Translations under genes and position numbers: made by a program
In this document: piece after piece, positions 31,488-40,944 of the stretch
Layout of the letters: each line of letters opens with the position of its first letter
Numbering within the stretch: position 1 is the first letter of the stretch
Assembly: GCF_003990975.1 (NCBI RefSeq)
Contig: NZ_RZJR01000005.1
Coordinates: 294,620-358,619 of the forward strand
Source of the DNA: Cohnella sp. AR92
GTDB lineage: Bacteria > Bacillota > Bacilli > Paenibacillales > Paenibacillaceae
Direction: 5' to 3'
Length of the DNA: 64,000 nucleotides
The notes under the pieces: generated by a model
Told to the model about the DNA's origin: nothing
The model's database searches: none
Seen by the model: only the letters and a program-made list of their open reading frames with translations

Positions 31488-34400
31488 TCAATTCACTTTA
31501 AAATCGTTGTACAAGGATATCGTTCCGGACGAGGTCGTCCCGCCCGACACGAATAGATTAATTGCCTTCACTGTACCGGACGAAACCTTGATGGCATAGC
31601 CGGTGCTGTCCATTCCGTCCGCACCGGTGTTGTAAATATCGGTCATGCCGGATAGGACTTTTACGGTGACATTGGCTCCGTAGGTGAAGTTGTGCAGCAG
31701 ATGCTCGTTAGAGGCTCCGTCTATCGTAATCCATTCCAGCGATGGACGGGTTTGCGGAGTGATGACTTTGGCGAATACCCGGCTCTCTGTAAGCCAACTC
31801 GGAATCTCATAGCCGGTGCGAGTCACCGCATTCCCGTTCTGCAGCGTATTCTCGATCCAGCCCTCCGTGCTCGCTCCAACGACGATCCCCCTCCGGAACG
31901 CCGTAGCCACAAGGTTGCTGACGTAATGATTGTTGTTGGCATACGTCTTCAGATCGATTCCATTGTACGCATTGGTAAAGCTGATATTGCGAACATAGAC
32001 ATCGCTGCCGTTGCCGCGGATCGTATAAGGGTACGCGTAAATATTCGAAGCTGGATTGTTCTCCGGGTAGAACACCCGGAAGCCTGTGGCTCCGGCTCCA
32101 TTGCCGCTCAGCGTAATAAAGGCCGTAGCCGTCTCCGGAGCGGACGTTGCTTTGCCTTCGTAAGCCATCAAAACTGTTCCTCCGCTGCGCGTATCCGAAT
32201 CCCGATGCAGGATCGGCGAGCTGCCGCGCAGCTCGACTCCTGCGGGAACGGTCAAGTGACCGTTAACCCGATACCAGCCGGCGGGCAGATATACGACCCC
32301 TCCGCCTGCCGTCCCCGCAGCGTTCAGAGCGCTTTGAATCGCCGAGGTAGCATCGACAGTCGGCAGGACGGTGCCCACCGACGTGTACGCGGCATTGTAA
32401 GGAGATTGGGTTACATCATACAGCACCGCCTGAGTCGGCTTCCTGGTGTTGAGAGCATTAAAGGAAGCGGAGGTGGGGCTGCCCGGATTGGTAATCGTGA
32501 TGTTGCTGCCGCTTGTCGATCCGGTCACCGTACTGTCGGTAATCTTGATCGGATAGGTCGTCTGATTGCGAACCGAATATACGCTTCCTTGCAGCACACT
32601 GCGCGAGAACGACAGTCCTAGTCCGTCCGGATTCAGCTGTACGACATCGACCGCAATATCGCAATTGAGAAGGTTCGCCCACGCCAGCTCGATGCTAGGC
32701 GTCACCCGCTGTCCCGTGACCAGCTTGATGCCCGTTTGATAGTCCGAAGCGGTGATTTGGAACATCTGGTCGAATTCCAGATCGCCGAAGATAAAAGCGG
32801 TCCCGTTCGCCCTTGTCCACGTATCCAGGCTGGACTTCGCGGGCGCATTGTAGGCGGTACCTGCATTGGCCCAATAGCTGTTATTGAGCTTCACCCATTG
32901 CGTATACCCAACCTCGGCTCCGTTATATAGCTCCAGTCCTGTCTTGAGCACGGTTCCTTTCACGTTCACGATGCTTGTCGTTTCGTGAGTTTGGCTTCCC
33001 GCTGCCGTAGAATCGCTGGCCGCATGATCGGACGGGGTAAGGCTGGCGGCTATGCCCCGATAAGAATTCAGCATCGTAACGTTCTTGATGGTCGAAGCCA
33101 TGTAATTCTCTTCACCGATCCAGGCGCGTCCGGGAACCTCGAACGTATAGGGATAGGAAACCGGGCTGGACGCACTCTGATTCGGATAATAGACCGTCAG
33201 GCCGACAACCCCTGCGCTGCCGCCTATTCGGAACAAGCCCGGAGTAAGGCTGGTGCTGCTCGGCACATACGCTGCGATAACTGTGCCATAGCCGGTGCCC
33301 GACGTATCGGGATCGCGCCAATCTCCGCGTACGGTACAATTGGCTTTGACCTCTATGCTTCCGCTGATTCGGTAGGTTCCCGCCGGCAGCCATACGGTGC
33401 CTCCTCCATCGACATAACAGTCGTTAATGGCCCGTTGGATGCTGCTCGTCGAGTCCGTCGCTCCTGTCGCATCCGCCCCATAATCGGTAACATCGTAGTC
33501 CGCCACGATAATGTCTTCCGTCGCATAGGTCGTGGACACAATCTTGGAATTGCGGTTCCCGGACGGGACTGCCGCCGCTTCGACCAGTTGAATGTCGTCC
33601 ACATAACCGTGGAACAGCCCTGTATTGCCTCCCTGATCGTACGCGATCAGGATCCGCTCGATGGTTTTGCCGGCTGCGTAATCCCCTATTCGGGAATACA
33701 CCTCATTCCAGGTGTTGAGCGTCAGCTTGCCCCCGGCCCCTTGCCGGCTCGGATGGACTCGTACGCCCCATTGATCGACGGCGCCCGAGTCGCGGAGCGT
33801 CGTGCCGTCGCTGAATTCGAAGTCGATGGCAACGTAGGTGGCGTTCAGCGTTTCGGGATAAATCCAATAGGACAGGCGAGTATCTCGGGTGACCTTAATA
33901 GAGACGTCGAATACTTGATTATAAGAATTAGAGACCGTCGCACTCAGATCGTTGCCGGAATACATCAACGCCCGGGTGCCGGTACGGTAAATCTCGTTCT
34001 CGCGGGGAGCAGACTCCATTCCGGTCAGGGAACAGCAGTAGCCCCCGATATTCTGGCTGTGTGCAACCGTATCCAGCCAGGTGGGCTGTACATCTCCAGT
34101 TTCGAGTCCGGTCGAGAACTTCAGCCGGTTGATCTGCAGATCGTCGATATACCCGCTGAACGTCCCTGTCGAAGCGGCGCGATCATAGACGAGATCGATT
34201 CGATCAATCGTCTTCCCGTTGGCCACTGAGCCGATAGTGGAGCGAACCTCGTTCCATTGATTGGCGATTAGTTTTCCCCCGGCCCCTTGTCCCGAAGGGC
34301 TCAAGGCATTGCCATATTGGTCGGTCGCGCCAGTATTGCGCAGACGCGTGCCGTCCGTAAACAACAGGTCGATGGAGGTATAAGCTCCGTTGCCGTTCAG

Positions 34401-35318
34401 CGGATAAATCCAGTACGAGAGCTGCAGATCGGCCGTCACAAACGTATTGACGTCGTTTAGCTTAAATACAGCATACGAGGAAGAGGTGCTGGTATCGTTG
34501 CCCGCATAATACAGAGAAGAGTCGCCCGAACGAGCCTTCTCTCCTGCAACCGGATGAGCCTGCGGAGAACTGACCCCGCTGCTTCCGTCCACCGTATTCG
34601 TCCAGGTTGGCAGGTTAGCGTTCTCGAAGTCTGTTCCGAACAGCTGCTGGGTCGTGCTGATTGAGAGGTCATCCACGAAGCCGCGGAATACCCCCGTTCT
34701 TCCCCCTTGATCGTAAGCGATTAGAATTTGATCGATCACTTTGCCCGAGAGCGCCTCTCCAATTCGTGCGCTCACCTGGTTCCACTTGCCGATCTCAAGC
34801 TTGCCCCCTGCGCCTTGCTGGGCGGGATGCAGCTGTATTCCGTTGGAATCCAGAACGCCGGAGTCGCGAAGCGTTGTGCCATCCGTGAACAAGAGGTCAA
34901 TGGCTACATAGGTGCTGTTAAGATTGGACGGGTATATATAATAGCTAAGCTTCGTATCCGCGAACACGGGGATGTTGACGTCGTAGATTTTATTGTAGGA
35001 ATTGGACACCGAACTGCTTAGGTCATTCCCCGAATACATCAGGGCCCGGCTGCCCAGATGCGCGGTTTCATCTCGAACGGAGGATTCCATGCTTGTTAAT
35101 GAACAGCAGTAGCCGCCGATGCCTTCGCTGTAAGCAACGGTGTCGTTCCACGTAGGCTGCGCATCCTTGGTTTCGAAGCCGGTGTAGAACTGATTGGTCG
35201 AAGCGTCAGCCTTCTGAAGCGGAAGAAGGCCTCCATATCCGGTAAGCAGCATGCTGATGACGAGGAAAATTGAAGGCGCTTTCAAAATAAAACGATTCCT
35301 ATTTGTCCCTCTCTTCAT
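31488..35318 (-). CDS. large secreted protein: three jelly-roll-like repeats plus two pectate-lyase-type beta-helix domains
   Basis: About 1276 residues. ATG at 35318 follows AGAGGGA by six bases; the ATG at 35336 has no site. The signal peptide (FILKAPSIFLVISMLLTGYGG) implies secretion. Three tandem units of about 180 residues follow, each with FxTGxE/DF...PTWxxTV, ...YSGND, YPxxxN..YVAIDxxF(T/S)DGT, QGAGGKL and GYVDD; units 1 and 3 share a GGYCCSLT cysteine pair that unit 2 lacks. Two Pectate_lyase_3-like domains then appear (DVTDYGADATGATDSTSSIQRAI and VLPTVDATSAIQSALNAAG, each with LPAGTYRI/LPAGWYRV). Probably a polysaccharide-degrading enzyme of the GH55/pectin-lyase type; no substrate assigned. 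Last gene of the Lpl-type operon. Confidence 0.8.
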   Translation of the reverse strand: MKRGTNRNRFILKAPSIFLVISMLLTGYGGLLPLQKADASTNQFYTGFETKDAQPTWNDTVAYSEGIGGYCCSLTSMESSVRDETAHLGSRALMYSGNDLSSSVSNSYNKIYDVNIPVFADTKLSYYIYPSNLNSTYVAIDLLFTDGTTLRDSGVLDSNGIQLHPAQQGAGGKLEIGKWNQVSARIGEALSGKVIDQILIAYDQGGRTGVFRGFVDDLSISTTQQLFGTDFENANLPTWTNTVDGSSGVSSPQAHPVAGEKARSGDSSLYYAGNDTSTSSSYAVFKLNDVNTFVTADLQLSYWIYPLNGNGAYTSIDLLFTDGTRLRNTGATDQYGNALSPSGQGAGGKLIANQWNEVRSTIGSVANGKTIDRIDLVYDRAASTGTFSGYIDDLQINRLKFSTGLETGDVQPTWLDTVAHSQNIGGYCCSLTGMESAPRENEIYRTGTRALMYSGNDLSATVSNSYNQVFDVSIKVTRDTRLSYWIYPETLNATYVAIDFEFSDGTTLRDSGAVDQWGVRVHPSRQGAGGKLTLNTWNEVYSRIGDYAAGKTIERILIAYDQGGNTGLFHGYVDDIQLVEAAAVPSGNRNSKIVSTTYATEDIIVADYDVTDYGADATGATDSTSSIQRAINDCYVDGGGTVWLPAGTYRISGSIEVKANCTVRGDWRDPDTSGTGYGTVIAAYVPSSTSLTPGLFRIGGSAGVVGLTVYYPNQSASSPVSYPYTFEVPGRAWIGEENYMASTIKNVTMLNSYRGIAASLTPSDHAASDSTAAGSQTHETTSIVNVKGTVLKTGLELYNGAEVGYTQWVKLNNSYWANAGTAYNAPAKSSLDTWTRANGTAFIFGDLEFDQMFQITASDYQTGIKLVTGQRVTPSIELAWANLLNCDIAVDVVQLNPDGLGLSFSRSVLQGSVYSVRNQTTYPIKITDSTVTGSTSGSNITITNPGSPTSASFNALNTRKPTQAVLYDVTQSPYNAAYTSVGTVLPTVDATSAIQSALNAAGTAGGGVVYLPAGWYRVNGHLTVPAGVELRGSSPILHRDSDTRSGGTVLMAYEGKATSAPETATAFITLSGNGAGATGFRVFYPENNPASNIYAYPYTIRGNGSDVYVRNISFTNAYNGIDLKTYANNNHYVSNLVATAFRRGIVVGASTEGWIENTLQNGNAVTRTGYEIPSWLTESRVFAKVITPQTRPSLEWITIDGASNEHLLHNFTYGANVTVKVLSGMTDIYNTGADGMDSTGYAIKVSSGTVKAINLFVSGGTTSSGTISLYNDFKVN
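35271..35284. promoter_or_regulatory. cre-like catabolite-control site inside the beta-helix gene start
   Basis: TGAAGGCGCTTTCA, a near-palindrome one base off the CcpA cre consensus, about 35-50 bases inside the coding region. It would act as a roadblock if used. Inference. Confidence 0.45.
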
Positions 35319-35354
35319 TACAATCCCTCTCTTCATTAAGTTAGTTGAGAATGT

Positions 35355-35407
35355 AGAAAAGTATCCGACAAGATGGGGCCGAAGATTGCCTCTTTCTTGT
35401 CGGATAC
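35355..35407 (-). terminator. hairpin between binding-protein gene and beta-helix gene
   Basis: Twelve-base perfect arms GTATCCGACAAG (35361-35372) and CTTGTCGGATAC (35396-35407); on the minus strand a T-rich tract follows. It may partly terminate the transporter transcript before the large gene. Confidence 0.7.
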
Positions 35408-35420
35408 GCTTGCGTTTCTT

Positions 35421-37004
35421 TTATTTCTTGGAAGCTACGAAGGCATCCACTTGCTTCTGCAGCTCGGCGACTACCTTGTCAACGCCCGCCTTCTGCTGCT
35501 TGGCGATATATTCGTCTACGCTGGCTTCCGGATTCTTCGGAATACCAGCCTCGATCTGCACGCCCAGCTCGGAGTGAACCTGATCGCGCTGCACCAGCTC
35601 GTTCTTGATTGATTCGGTATTGAAGGTAAAGCCGTCCAGCGGGTTATTGATGTTATTCGGCTCGCTGGCGAACTCCGCTTCCTTCACCCAGAAGTCCTGG
35701 CCGTACGTTTCCGTCGGTCTCATGAATTGCGGCTTCCAGAATGCCCATTGGCCGCCCCATTCCATGTAGTTGCTTGTCGTGGAATCCATGCCGTCCGGGT
35801 ACTTCGCCATTCCGTCTTCCAGAACATAGGTCTTCCCTTCGATACCGTATTGTACAAGATCATACAGGGTCTGGTCGGTCTCCAGCATGTCCAGGAACCT
35901 CAGCACCCGATCCGCATGCTTCGAATTTGCGTTGATCGCTGCAACGTTGGCGAGCGCCGTACGATTGACATGCTTCTTGTCCGGATAGAGCAGCGATCCG
36001 CTGGACGTAAAGGTTGGGTCGCTGAAGGTTTCCGTCGCATACGTCCATTCATGGCTGGAATTGGCGAACAGGATCTTCCCGTTGCGATACTTCGTTGCGG
36101 CATCTTCCTTGTCGACCAGCACATCCTTATTGATGATTCCTTCCTTGTACAGCTTGCCCGCATATACGGCCAGGTCACGGTAGGTTTGCAGCTGCTCGAT
36201 CGGTTTAACCTGATAAGTGGAATCGTTCAGATCGATGACGAACTGGTTGGCCCCCATTGGGGAGAGATCAAGCAATTCGTCGCGAGTGCGGAAGATTTCC
36301 ATCAGTGCCGATCCCGCCGGGAAACCGATCTTCTGATCGGGAGCGGCCTCCTGCAGTTTATGAGCGAAATCGTACATGTCCTCCACGGTCTGAATCGAAT
36401 TGTCGGCAGGCTGAATATTCGCGGCGGTGGCTACGTCCGAACGCCACTTGACGTATGGACGCTGGTTCATCTTCATCGTCCAAGGCAATGCGACGATGTT
36501 GCCGTTCACGGTTGCCGCTGCAAGAGTTCCTTGCTCTTGATACACCTTATAAAGGTTAGGAGCGTACTTAGGCAAGAGATCGTTCAGCGTCATATAGGCT
36601 CCCTTGGCCGACATCTGACGGTAGGCAAGCCAGTCGCCATCGAAGTTGAGGTCCCAATCGTCCCCGGATGAGGACATGACCAGCAGCTTCTCGGCATAAG
36701 GATCGCCGAACGGGATCGTATTGATGACGAAGTTAACATTCAGTCCCTTGGATTTGACGTAATCGCTGACGGCCTTCCACACTTCGTCGGTGGCGGATTT
36801 CTTATCGCCTCCGAAGTAGAAGCGAAGCGTCACTTCCTCTTCCGTTGTTGTTGCCGCTGCGGCTGAGGCCGACGAACCGGAAGCCGGCGCCTTAGGAGAG
36901 CTGTCAGCCGCTTGATTCCCGTTGTTGGAACAGGCAGCCAGCCCGAAGGAGGTCAATAGCGTTAAGGATAACATGGCATTGCGAATGCGAACAGGCTTCA
37001 ACAA
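35421..37004 (-). CDS. LplA-type extracellular solute-binding lipoprotein
   Basis: About 527 residues from TTG 37004, preceded by GAGGGG six bases upstream. The signal ends GLAAC with C25 as lipid anchor, followed by an Asn/Ser/Ala linker. The mature part has the long-form solute-binding pattern of LplA/YtcQ proteins (VTLRFYFGGDKKSATDEVW, LPKYAPNLYKVYQEQG, LPWTMKMNQRPYVKWR, and WGGQWAFWKPQFMRP near the C-terminus). It serves the two permeases encoded just upstream on the same strand. Confidence 0.92.
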   Translation of the reverse strand: MLKPVRIRNAMLSLTLLTSFGLAACSNNGNQAADSSPKAPASGSSASAAAATTTEEEVTLRFYFGGDKKSATDEVWKAVSDYVKSKGLNVNFVINTIPFGDPYAEKLLVMSSSGDDWDLNFDGDWLAYRQMSAKGAYMTLNDLLPKYAPNLYKVYQEQGTLAAATVNGNIVALPWTMKMNQRPYVKWRSDVATAANIQPADNSIQTVEDMYDFAHKLQEAAPDQKIGFPAGSALMEIFRTRDELLDLSPMGANQFVIDLNDSTYQVKPIEQLQTYRDLAVYAGKLYKEGIINKDVLVDKEDAATKYRNGKILFANSSHEWTYATETFSDPTFTSSGSLLYPDKKHVNRTALANVAAINANSKHADRVLRFLDMLETDQTLYDLVQYGIEGKTYVLEDGMAKYPDGMDSTTSNYMEWGGQWAFWKPQFMRPTETYGQDFWVKEAEFASEPNNINNPLDGFTFNTESIKNELVQRDQVHSELGVQIEAGIPKNPEASVDEYIAKQQKAGVDKVVAELQKQVDAFVASKK

Positions 37005-37076
37005 GAATACCCCTCTTCTTGGAATGATTTTATATACCAAACGGCGATTGCGGCCAGAGGCGCAACCCCAGCTTAG

Positions 37077-37973
37077 TCAGCCCTTGACGGCCCCAACGAC
37101 CAGGCCCTTGACGAAATATCGCTGTACGAACGGATATAGGAAGATGATAGGGCCGATGGTAACGACCGTGACGGCCATCTTGACTCCCTCCGTCGGCAGC
37201 GTCGCCGCAACGCGCTGCATCTCTGCGGCGTTGCCCGAGTTTTTCAGAAAGTCCACGTTGCTTACGATTGTCCGCAGCATAAGTTGAAGCGGCTGCAGGC
37301 TCTGGTTGTCTATGAACATCAAACCCAGGTACCAATCGTTCCAATAATTCAAGGCAATGAATAGCCCGACCGTCGCCAGCACCGGCGTGGCAAGAGGCGC
37401 GATGATCTTGAACATGATTCGCAATTCTCCCGCTCCATCGATCTTGGCCGATTCGAATAATTCTTCCGGAAGCGATTGCAGAAAGTTGCGGATCAGGAAG
37501 AGATTGAATCCCTGTGCGAGAGCGGGCAGGATAAGCGCCCACACGCTGTCCTTCAAGTGTAAGTAGTTCACGCATACGATGTACCAAGGAACAAGCCCGC
37601 CGTTGAACATCAACGTAAGCAAGGCATATATCGATAAGGTATTCCGGTATTTAAGCGTCCGCCTGGCCATGGCATATCCGCCCATATAGTTGACTACCAA
37701 GGCCAGGAAGGTTCCGGCAACCGTTACGAATATACTGATCTTGTATCCGTTGATCACGCGGTCAGCCGCGAGAAAAAGAATGCGGTAAGCATCCAGATTC
37801 GGATGCAGGGGGTATAGACCATAGCCGTGTTGAGAGATATCCGCCTCGGTGCTAAGCGATCCGCTCAGCACCATCAGGAAGGGAATCAAGCAGAAGATCG
37901 AGTAAATCGACAACACTCCGATCATGACGACCTGCACCCAGTCTGCCTTAAAGTTGCGCTTCACGTATTGCAT
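37077..37973 (-). CDS. LplC/YtcP-type ABC transporter permease
   Basis: 298 residues with six membrane segments. Phrases typical of the LplC group are visible: MFNGGLVPWYIVCVNYLHLKDS, NLFLIRNFLQSLPEELFESAKIDGAGELRIMFKIIAPLATPVLAT (the EAA loop is within it), and the ending YFVKGLVVGAVKG. GGAGGAGC lies just before the ATG. Middle gene of a lplB-lplC-lplA-like operon. Confidence 0.93.
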   Translation of the reverse strand: MQYVKRNFKADWVQVVMIGVLSIYSIFCLIPFLMVLSGSLSTEADISQHGYGLYPLHPNLDAYRILFLAADRVINGYKISIFVTVAGTFLALVVNYMGGYAMARRTLKYRNTLSIYALLTLMFNGGLVPWYIVCVNYLHLKDSVWALILPALAQGFNLFLIRNFLQSLPEELFESAKIDGAGELRIMFKIIAPLATPVLATVGLFIALNYWNDWYLGLMFIDNQSLQPLQLMLRTIVSNVDFLKNSGNAAEMQRVAATLPTEGVKMAVTVVTIGPIIFLYPFVQRYFVKGLVVGAVKG

Positions 37974-37993
37974 AAGCTCCTCCTATTCCGAGA

Positions 37994-38965
37994 TCAAAAC
38001 AGTGCGGAATCCTTGTCCAGCCTGCGGGCGATCAGATTGCTGCCCAGCACCAGGACGAAAGCAATCGTGGATTGCAGGAACCCGGCCGCCGCGGACATGC
38101 CCACATCGCCGTTGAGGCGCAGTCCCCTGTAAACGAATGTATCGACGACATCGGTAGTCGAATATAGCGTTGCGGCGCTGCCGACAACCGAATAGAACAT
38201 TCCGAAGTCCGCGTTCATAATCCGTCCGACCGCCAGTAGCGTCAATATGATAACCGTCGGCCGCAGCAACGGGAGACTGATGTACCACATCTGCTGCCAT
38301 CGAGTCGCTCCGTCTATGGAGGCCGCCTCGTAATAGGAGGAATCGATACCCGTTAGCGCCGCCAGATAAATCACGCTGCCGTAGCCCGTAACCTTCCATC
38401 TCATGATCAGAGCAAGAATGGCCGGCCATAGCCCTGGAGAGTTATAGAAATCGATCGGCTCGTGACCGAACAACTTAATGATGGAATTGACGACCCCGAC
38501 ATCCGTGAGCAGGTTATAGGTGAATACTCCAACGACGATCCAGGAGATGAAGTAGGGCAGGAAGGTGATGGATTGCGCAACCTTCTTGAAATACTTGCCG
38601 CGAATCTCGTTAAGCAGCAGCGCAAGTCCAATCTCGAACAGCAAACCGGTAGCGATAAACAGGAGATTCAGCAGTACCGTATTGCGAATGGCGCGAAAGG
38701 CGTAATCCGAGTTGACCAGATACTCGAAGTTGCTCAGGAGCGGCTTGGCCCACTCGCTTCCGAACAAGCCATCTGAGAACTGATAATTTTTGAAAGCGAC
38801 GACAATGCCGGCCATCGGCAAGTAATTGAACAGCAGCAGCAACAGAAACACAGGCAAGAACATCATATAGACCGACCAGTTTCTCGACATCTCGCCTAAG
38901 AAGCCTCGCCTCTTAATGGTTCGAGGCCCCCCTCCCGTTGCTTCCGTCCCTTTGATGTTATTCAA
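37994..38965 (-). CDS. LplB/YtcO-type ABC transporter permease
   Basis: About 323 residues from TTG 38965, which has AAGGAGGAGGG eight bases upstream; the longer reading from 39037 is rejected. Six membrane segments, beginning with MMFLPVFLLLLLFNYLPMAGIVVAFKNYQ, a hallmark of LplB proteins. EAA loop DSSYYEAASIDGATRWQQMWYISLPLLRP. First gene of the transporter operon, downstream of the second YesM/YesN pair, which is the usual regulator for this transporter type. Confidence 0.92.
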   Translation of the reverse strand: MNNIKGTEATGGGPRTIKRRGFLGEMSRNWSVYMMFLPVFLLLLLFNYLPMAGIVVAFKNYQFSDGLFGSEWAKPLLSNFEYLVNSDYAFRAIRNTVLLNLLFIATGLLFEIGLALLLNEIRGKYFKKVAQSITFLPYFISWIVVGVFTYNLLTDVGVVNSIIKLFGHEPIDFYNSPGLWPAILALIMRWKVTGYGSVIYLAALTGIDSSYYEAASIDGATRWQQMWYISLPLLRPTVIILTLLAVGRIMNADFGMFYSVVGSAATLYSTTDVVDTFVYRGLRLNGDVGMSAAAGFLQSTIAFVLVLGSNLIARRLDKDSALF

Positions 38966-39084
38966 TGCGGGAGCCCTCCTCCTTACGGTAAAATTCGCTA
39001 TTTCCTCTCTTGCTTCAAGCTTATCAGAGGGGGGCAAGACGTTCTATAAGGCGATCCTAAACTTTCTGGGGGGATATTAGCCTA

Positions 39085-39140
39085 TAAAAATACGACGCCG
39101 GATATCTAAGCTACAAAGCTTGATACCTGGCGTCGTATTG
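39085..39140 (-). terminator. terminator after the second YesM gene
   Basis: Arms AATACGACGCC (39089-39099) and GGCGTCGTATT (39129-39139), inner GATAC/GTATC-like pairing; the minus transcript then reads TTTTTAT. Confidence 0.85.
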
Positions 39141-39153
39141 GAATCCAGAGGCG

Positions 39154-40944
39154 TCAGGAGTGTAGGGGACCCTCCTCTTCGCCGGCTGAGGCTATAACCG
39201 GATGTCGCAGGGTAATGATCGTGCCTTCTCCGGGCTTGCTCGTAATAGAGAGCCGGTATTGCTCGCCGAAGGATAACTGCAATCTCTTGTTGACGTTGCG
39301 CACGCCGACCCCGCGCAGCTTCCTGGATGAAGCGGGATCACCCTCCAGGCAACGTACAATCTGATCCTCAGACATACCAACTCCGTTATCGCTGATCGTC
39401 AATACCAGATCGTCCGACTCCCGGATGACGGACAGAACGATCTTGCCCTTGCCCGGGTTGTTGCGTACTCCGTGATGGATGGCATTCTCTACAAGCGGCT
39501 GCAGCAGCAATCTCAGGAAGGGAAGCCTAAGCAGAGCTTCATCAACCACAACCACCGTTCGCAGCGGTTCCCCGAGCCGCATCTGTTCAATGGCAATATA
39601 GGCGTTGACCTGCTCCATCTCCCGGCCCAAGGTCGTAATTTCGCTGCCGCCATTCAAGCTGAGCCGCAGGAGATTGCCTAGGTTGGCCACCATCTCGCTG
39701 ATGTCCGTCTGATGATGAGCCTCGGCCCTCCAACGGACGGCCTCCAGTGTATTGTATAGGAAGTGGGGATTTATCTGATGGCTAAGCACTTGAAACTCCA
39801 GTTCATTCTTTACCCGCTCCGACCGGGATGCTTCTTCGATCAGCTCATCGATTCTCGTCACCATGCTGCCATAACCGCGATACAGCCATCCGATCTCGTC
39901 CTTCCGTTTGACGTAGCGCGGCTGCGCCCGAGCGGAGTCAACCTCGAGCTTGCGCATGGATTGAACGAGCCGAGCAACCGGGTTCATGAACGAGAGCGTC
40001 AGGTAACAGACGACCCCCAAGCTGCCGAGAGCGTATACAACCAGAAAGACGACAAACAAGCGATTAACGCCTTCCAGCGAGCCGGTAAGCGAAGAGAGCG
40101 GTGTCGTACTAATAATCATCCATGATTCCTGAGATAAATTGGCGTACGTCACCAGATGCTCAGACCCGTTTAAAGTTTTATTTTCCGAACCGCTCCCCTC
40201 TCGTCCGGCGATCTCCGCCAGTTCCTCCCCTTCAAGCATGCCGCCGCGGCTCTCGTAGCCCTTGGAGTCGAACAGCACCTCGCCCGCTTTATTAACTAGG
40301 TAGATCCTATTGTCGGCCACTCGAGAAGAGGGGGATAAGAACCGCCTAAGCTGGTCGTCGGATAAATCCGTCTCGACAATTCCCCTGGAAATGCGGTCAT
40401 GCAGCCCCGTGAATCGATTGAACTTGGCCAGGAGCGGCACCGAATTCTGATTGTCCCCCGGTCGCAGCAGCTGCCATGTTGGCGTAACGGACCCGGCCGC
40501 CCGCTGGAACCATTCGGTTTCCCCCGGAGATTGCGCGTACTCTAACGCATCGATATACATCGGGTACGATTCGGGCTGAATGGGGAAGATTCGAACACGG
40601 AAGGCATCGACATTGACTCGCTTGCCATATGTGAAATTAAGCATCTCCAATACGAAGTCGCTCTCATCCATCTTCCCGCCCTCTCCGAGCAGCCTCTGAA
40701 TCGTCTCGTTGCCAATGACCTCGTTGATCTGATCCTTCAGATTCTGCAAGTATTGATCCATGTTGCTTGCCGACTGCTCGGCATAGTCCAACGAGAACAT
40801 CGCATTCGCCTGGATAATGCCCTCGACGGACCGGCTATGGGAATAGAACGCGAAGAACGCGAACGGGATAATCGTGATTAGGAAGAAGACGACAATCATC
40901 TTGGTACGGAAGGATAACGTTCGGCCAAGGGAAGAATTACTCAT
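39154..40944 (-). CDS. YesM-type sensor histidine kinase
   Basis: 596 residues. Membrane helix at 16-34, extracellular Cache-like region to about 290, second helix about 295-318, HAMP, then phospho-acceptor H394 in SHQINPHFLYNTLEAV. The ATPase domain follows (LLLQPLVENAIHHGVRNNPG and ISDNGVGMSED). It overlaps the regulator gene by eight bases. It presumably senses a glycan ligand, possibly bound by the LplA-type protein. Confidence 0.93.
   Translation of the reverse strand: MSNSSLGRTLSFRTKMIVVFFLITIIPFAFFAFYSHSRSVEGIIQANAMFSLDYAEQSASNMDQYLQNLKDQINEVIGNETIQRLLGEGGKMDESDFVLEMLNFTYGKRVNVDAFRVRIFPIQPESYPMYIDALEYAQSPGETEWFQRAAGSVTPTWQLLRPGDNQNSVPLLAKFNRFTGLHDRISRGIVETDLSDDQLRRFLSPSSRVADNRIYLVNKAGEVLFDSKGYESRGGMLEGEELAEIAGREGSGSENKTLNGSEHLVTYANLSQESWMIISTTPLSSLTGSLEGVNRLFVVFLVVYALGSLGVVCYLTLSFMNPVARLVQSMRKLEVDSARAQPRYVKRKDEIGWLYRGYGSMVTRIDELIEEASRSERVKNELEFQVLSHQINPHFLYNTLEAVRWRAEAHHQTDISEMVANLGNLLRLSLNGGSEITTLGREMEQVNAYIAIEQMRLGEPLRTVVVVDEALLRLPFLRLLLQPLVENAIHHGVRNNPGKGKIVLSVIRESDDLVLTISDNGVGMSEDQIVRCLEGDPASSRKLRGVGVRNVNKRLQLSFGEQYRLSITSKPGEGTIITLRHPVIASAGEEEGPLHS

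Noticed and set aside
31396..31599. Short plus-strand frame near the end of the beta-helix gene
   Set aside because: Overlaps the true minus-strand gene and has no ribosome binding site or recognisable features.
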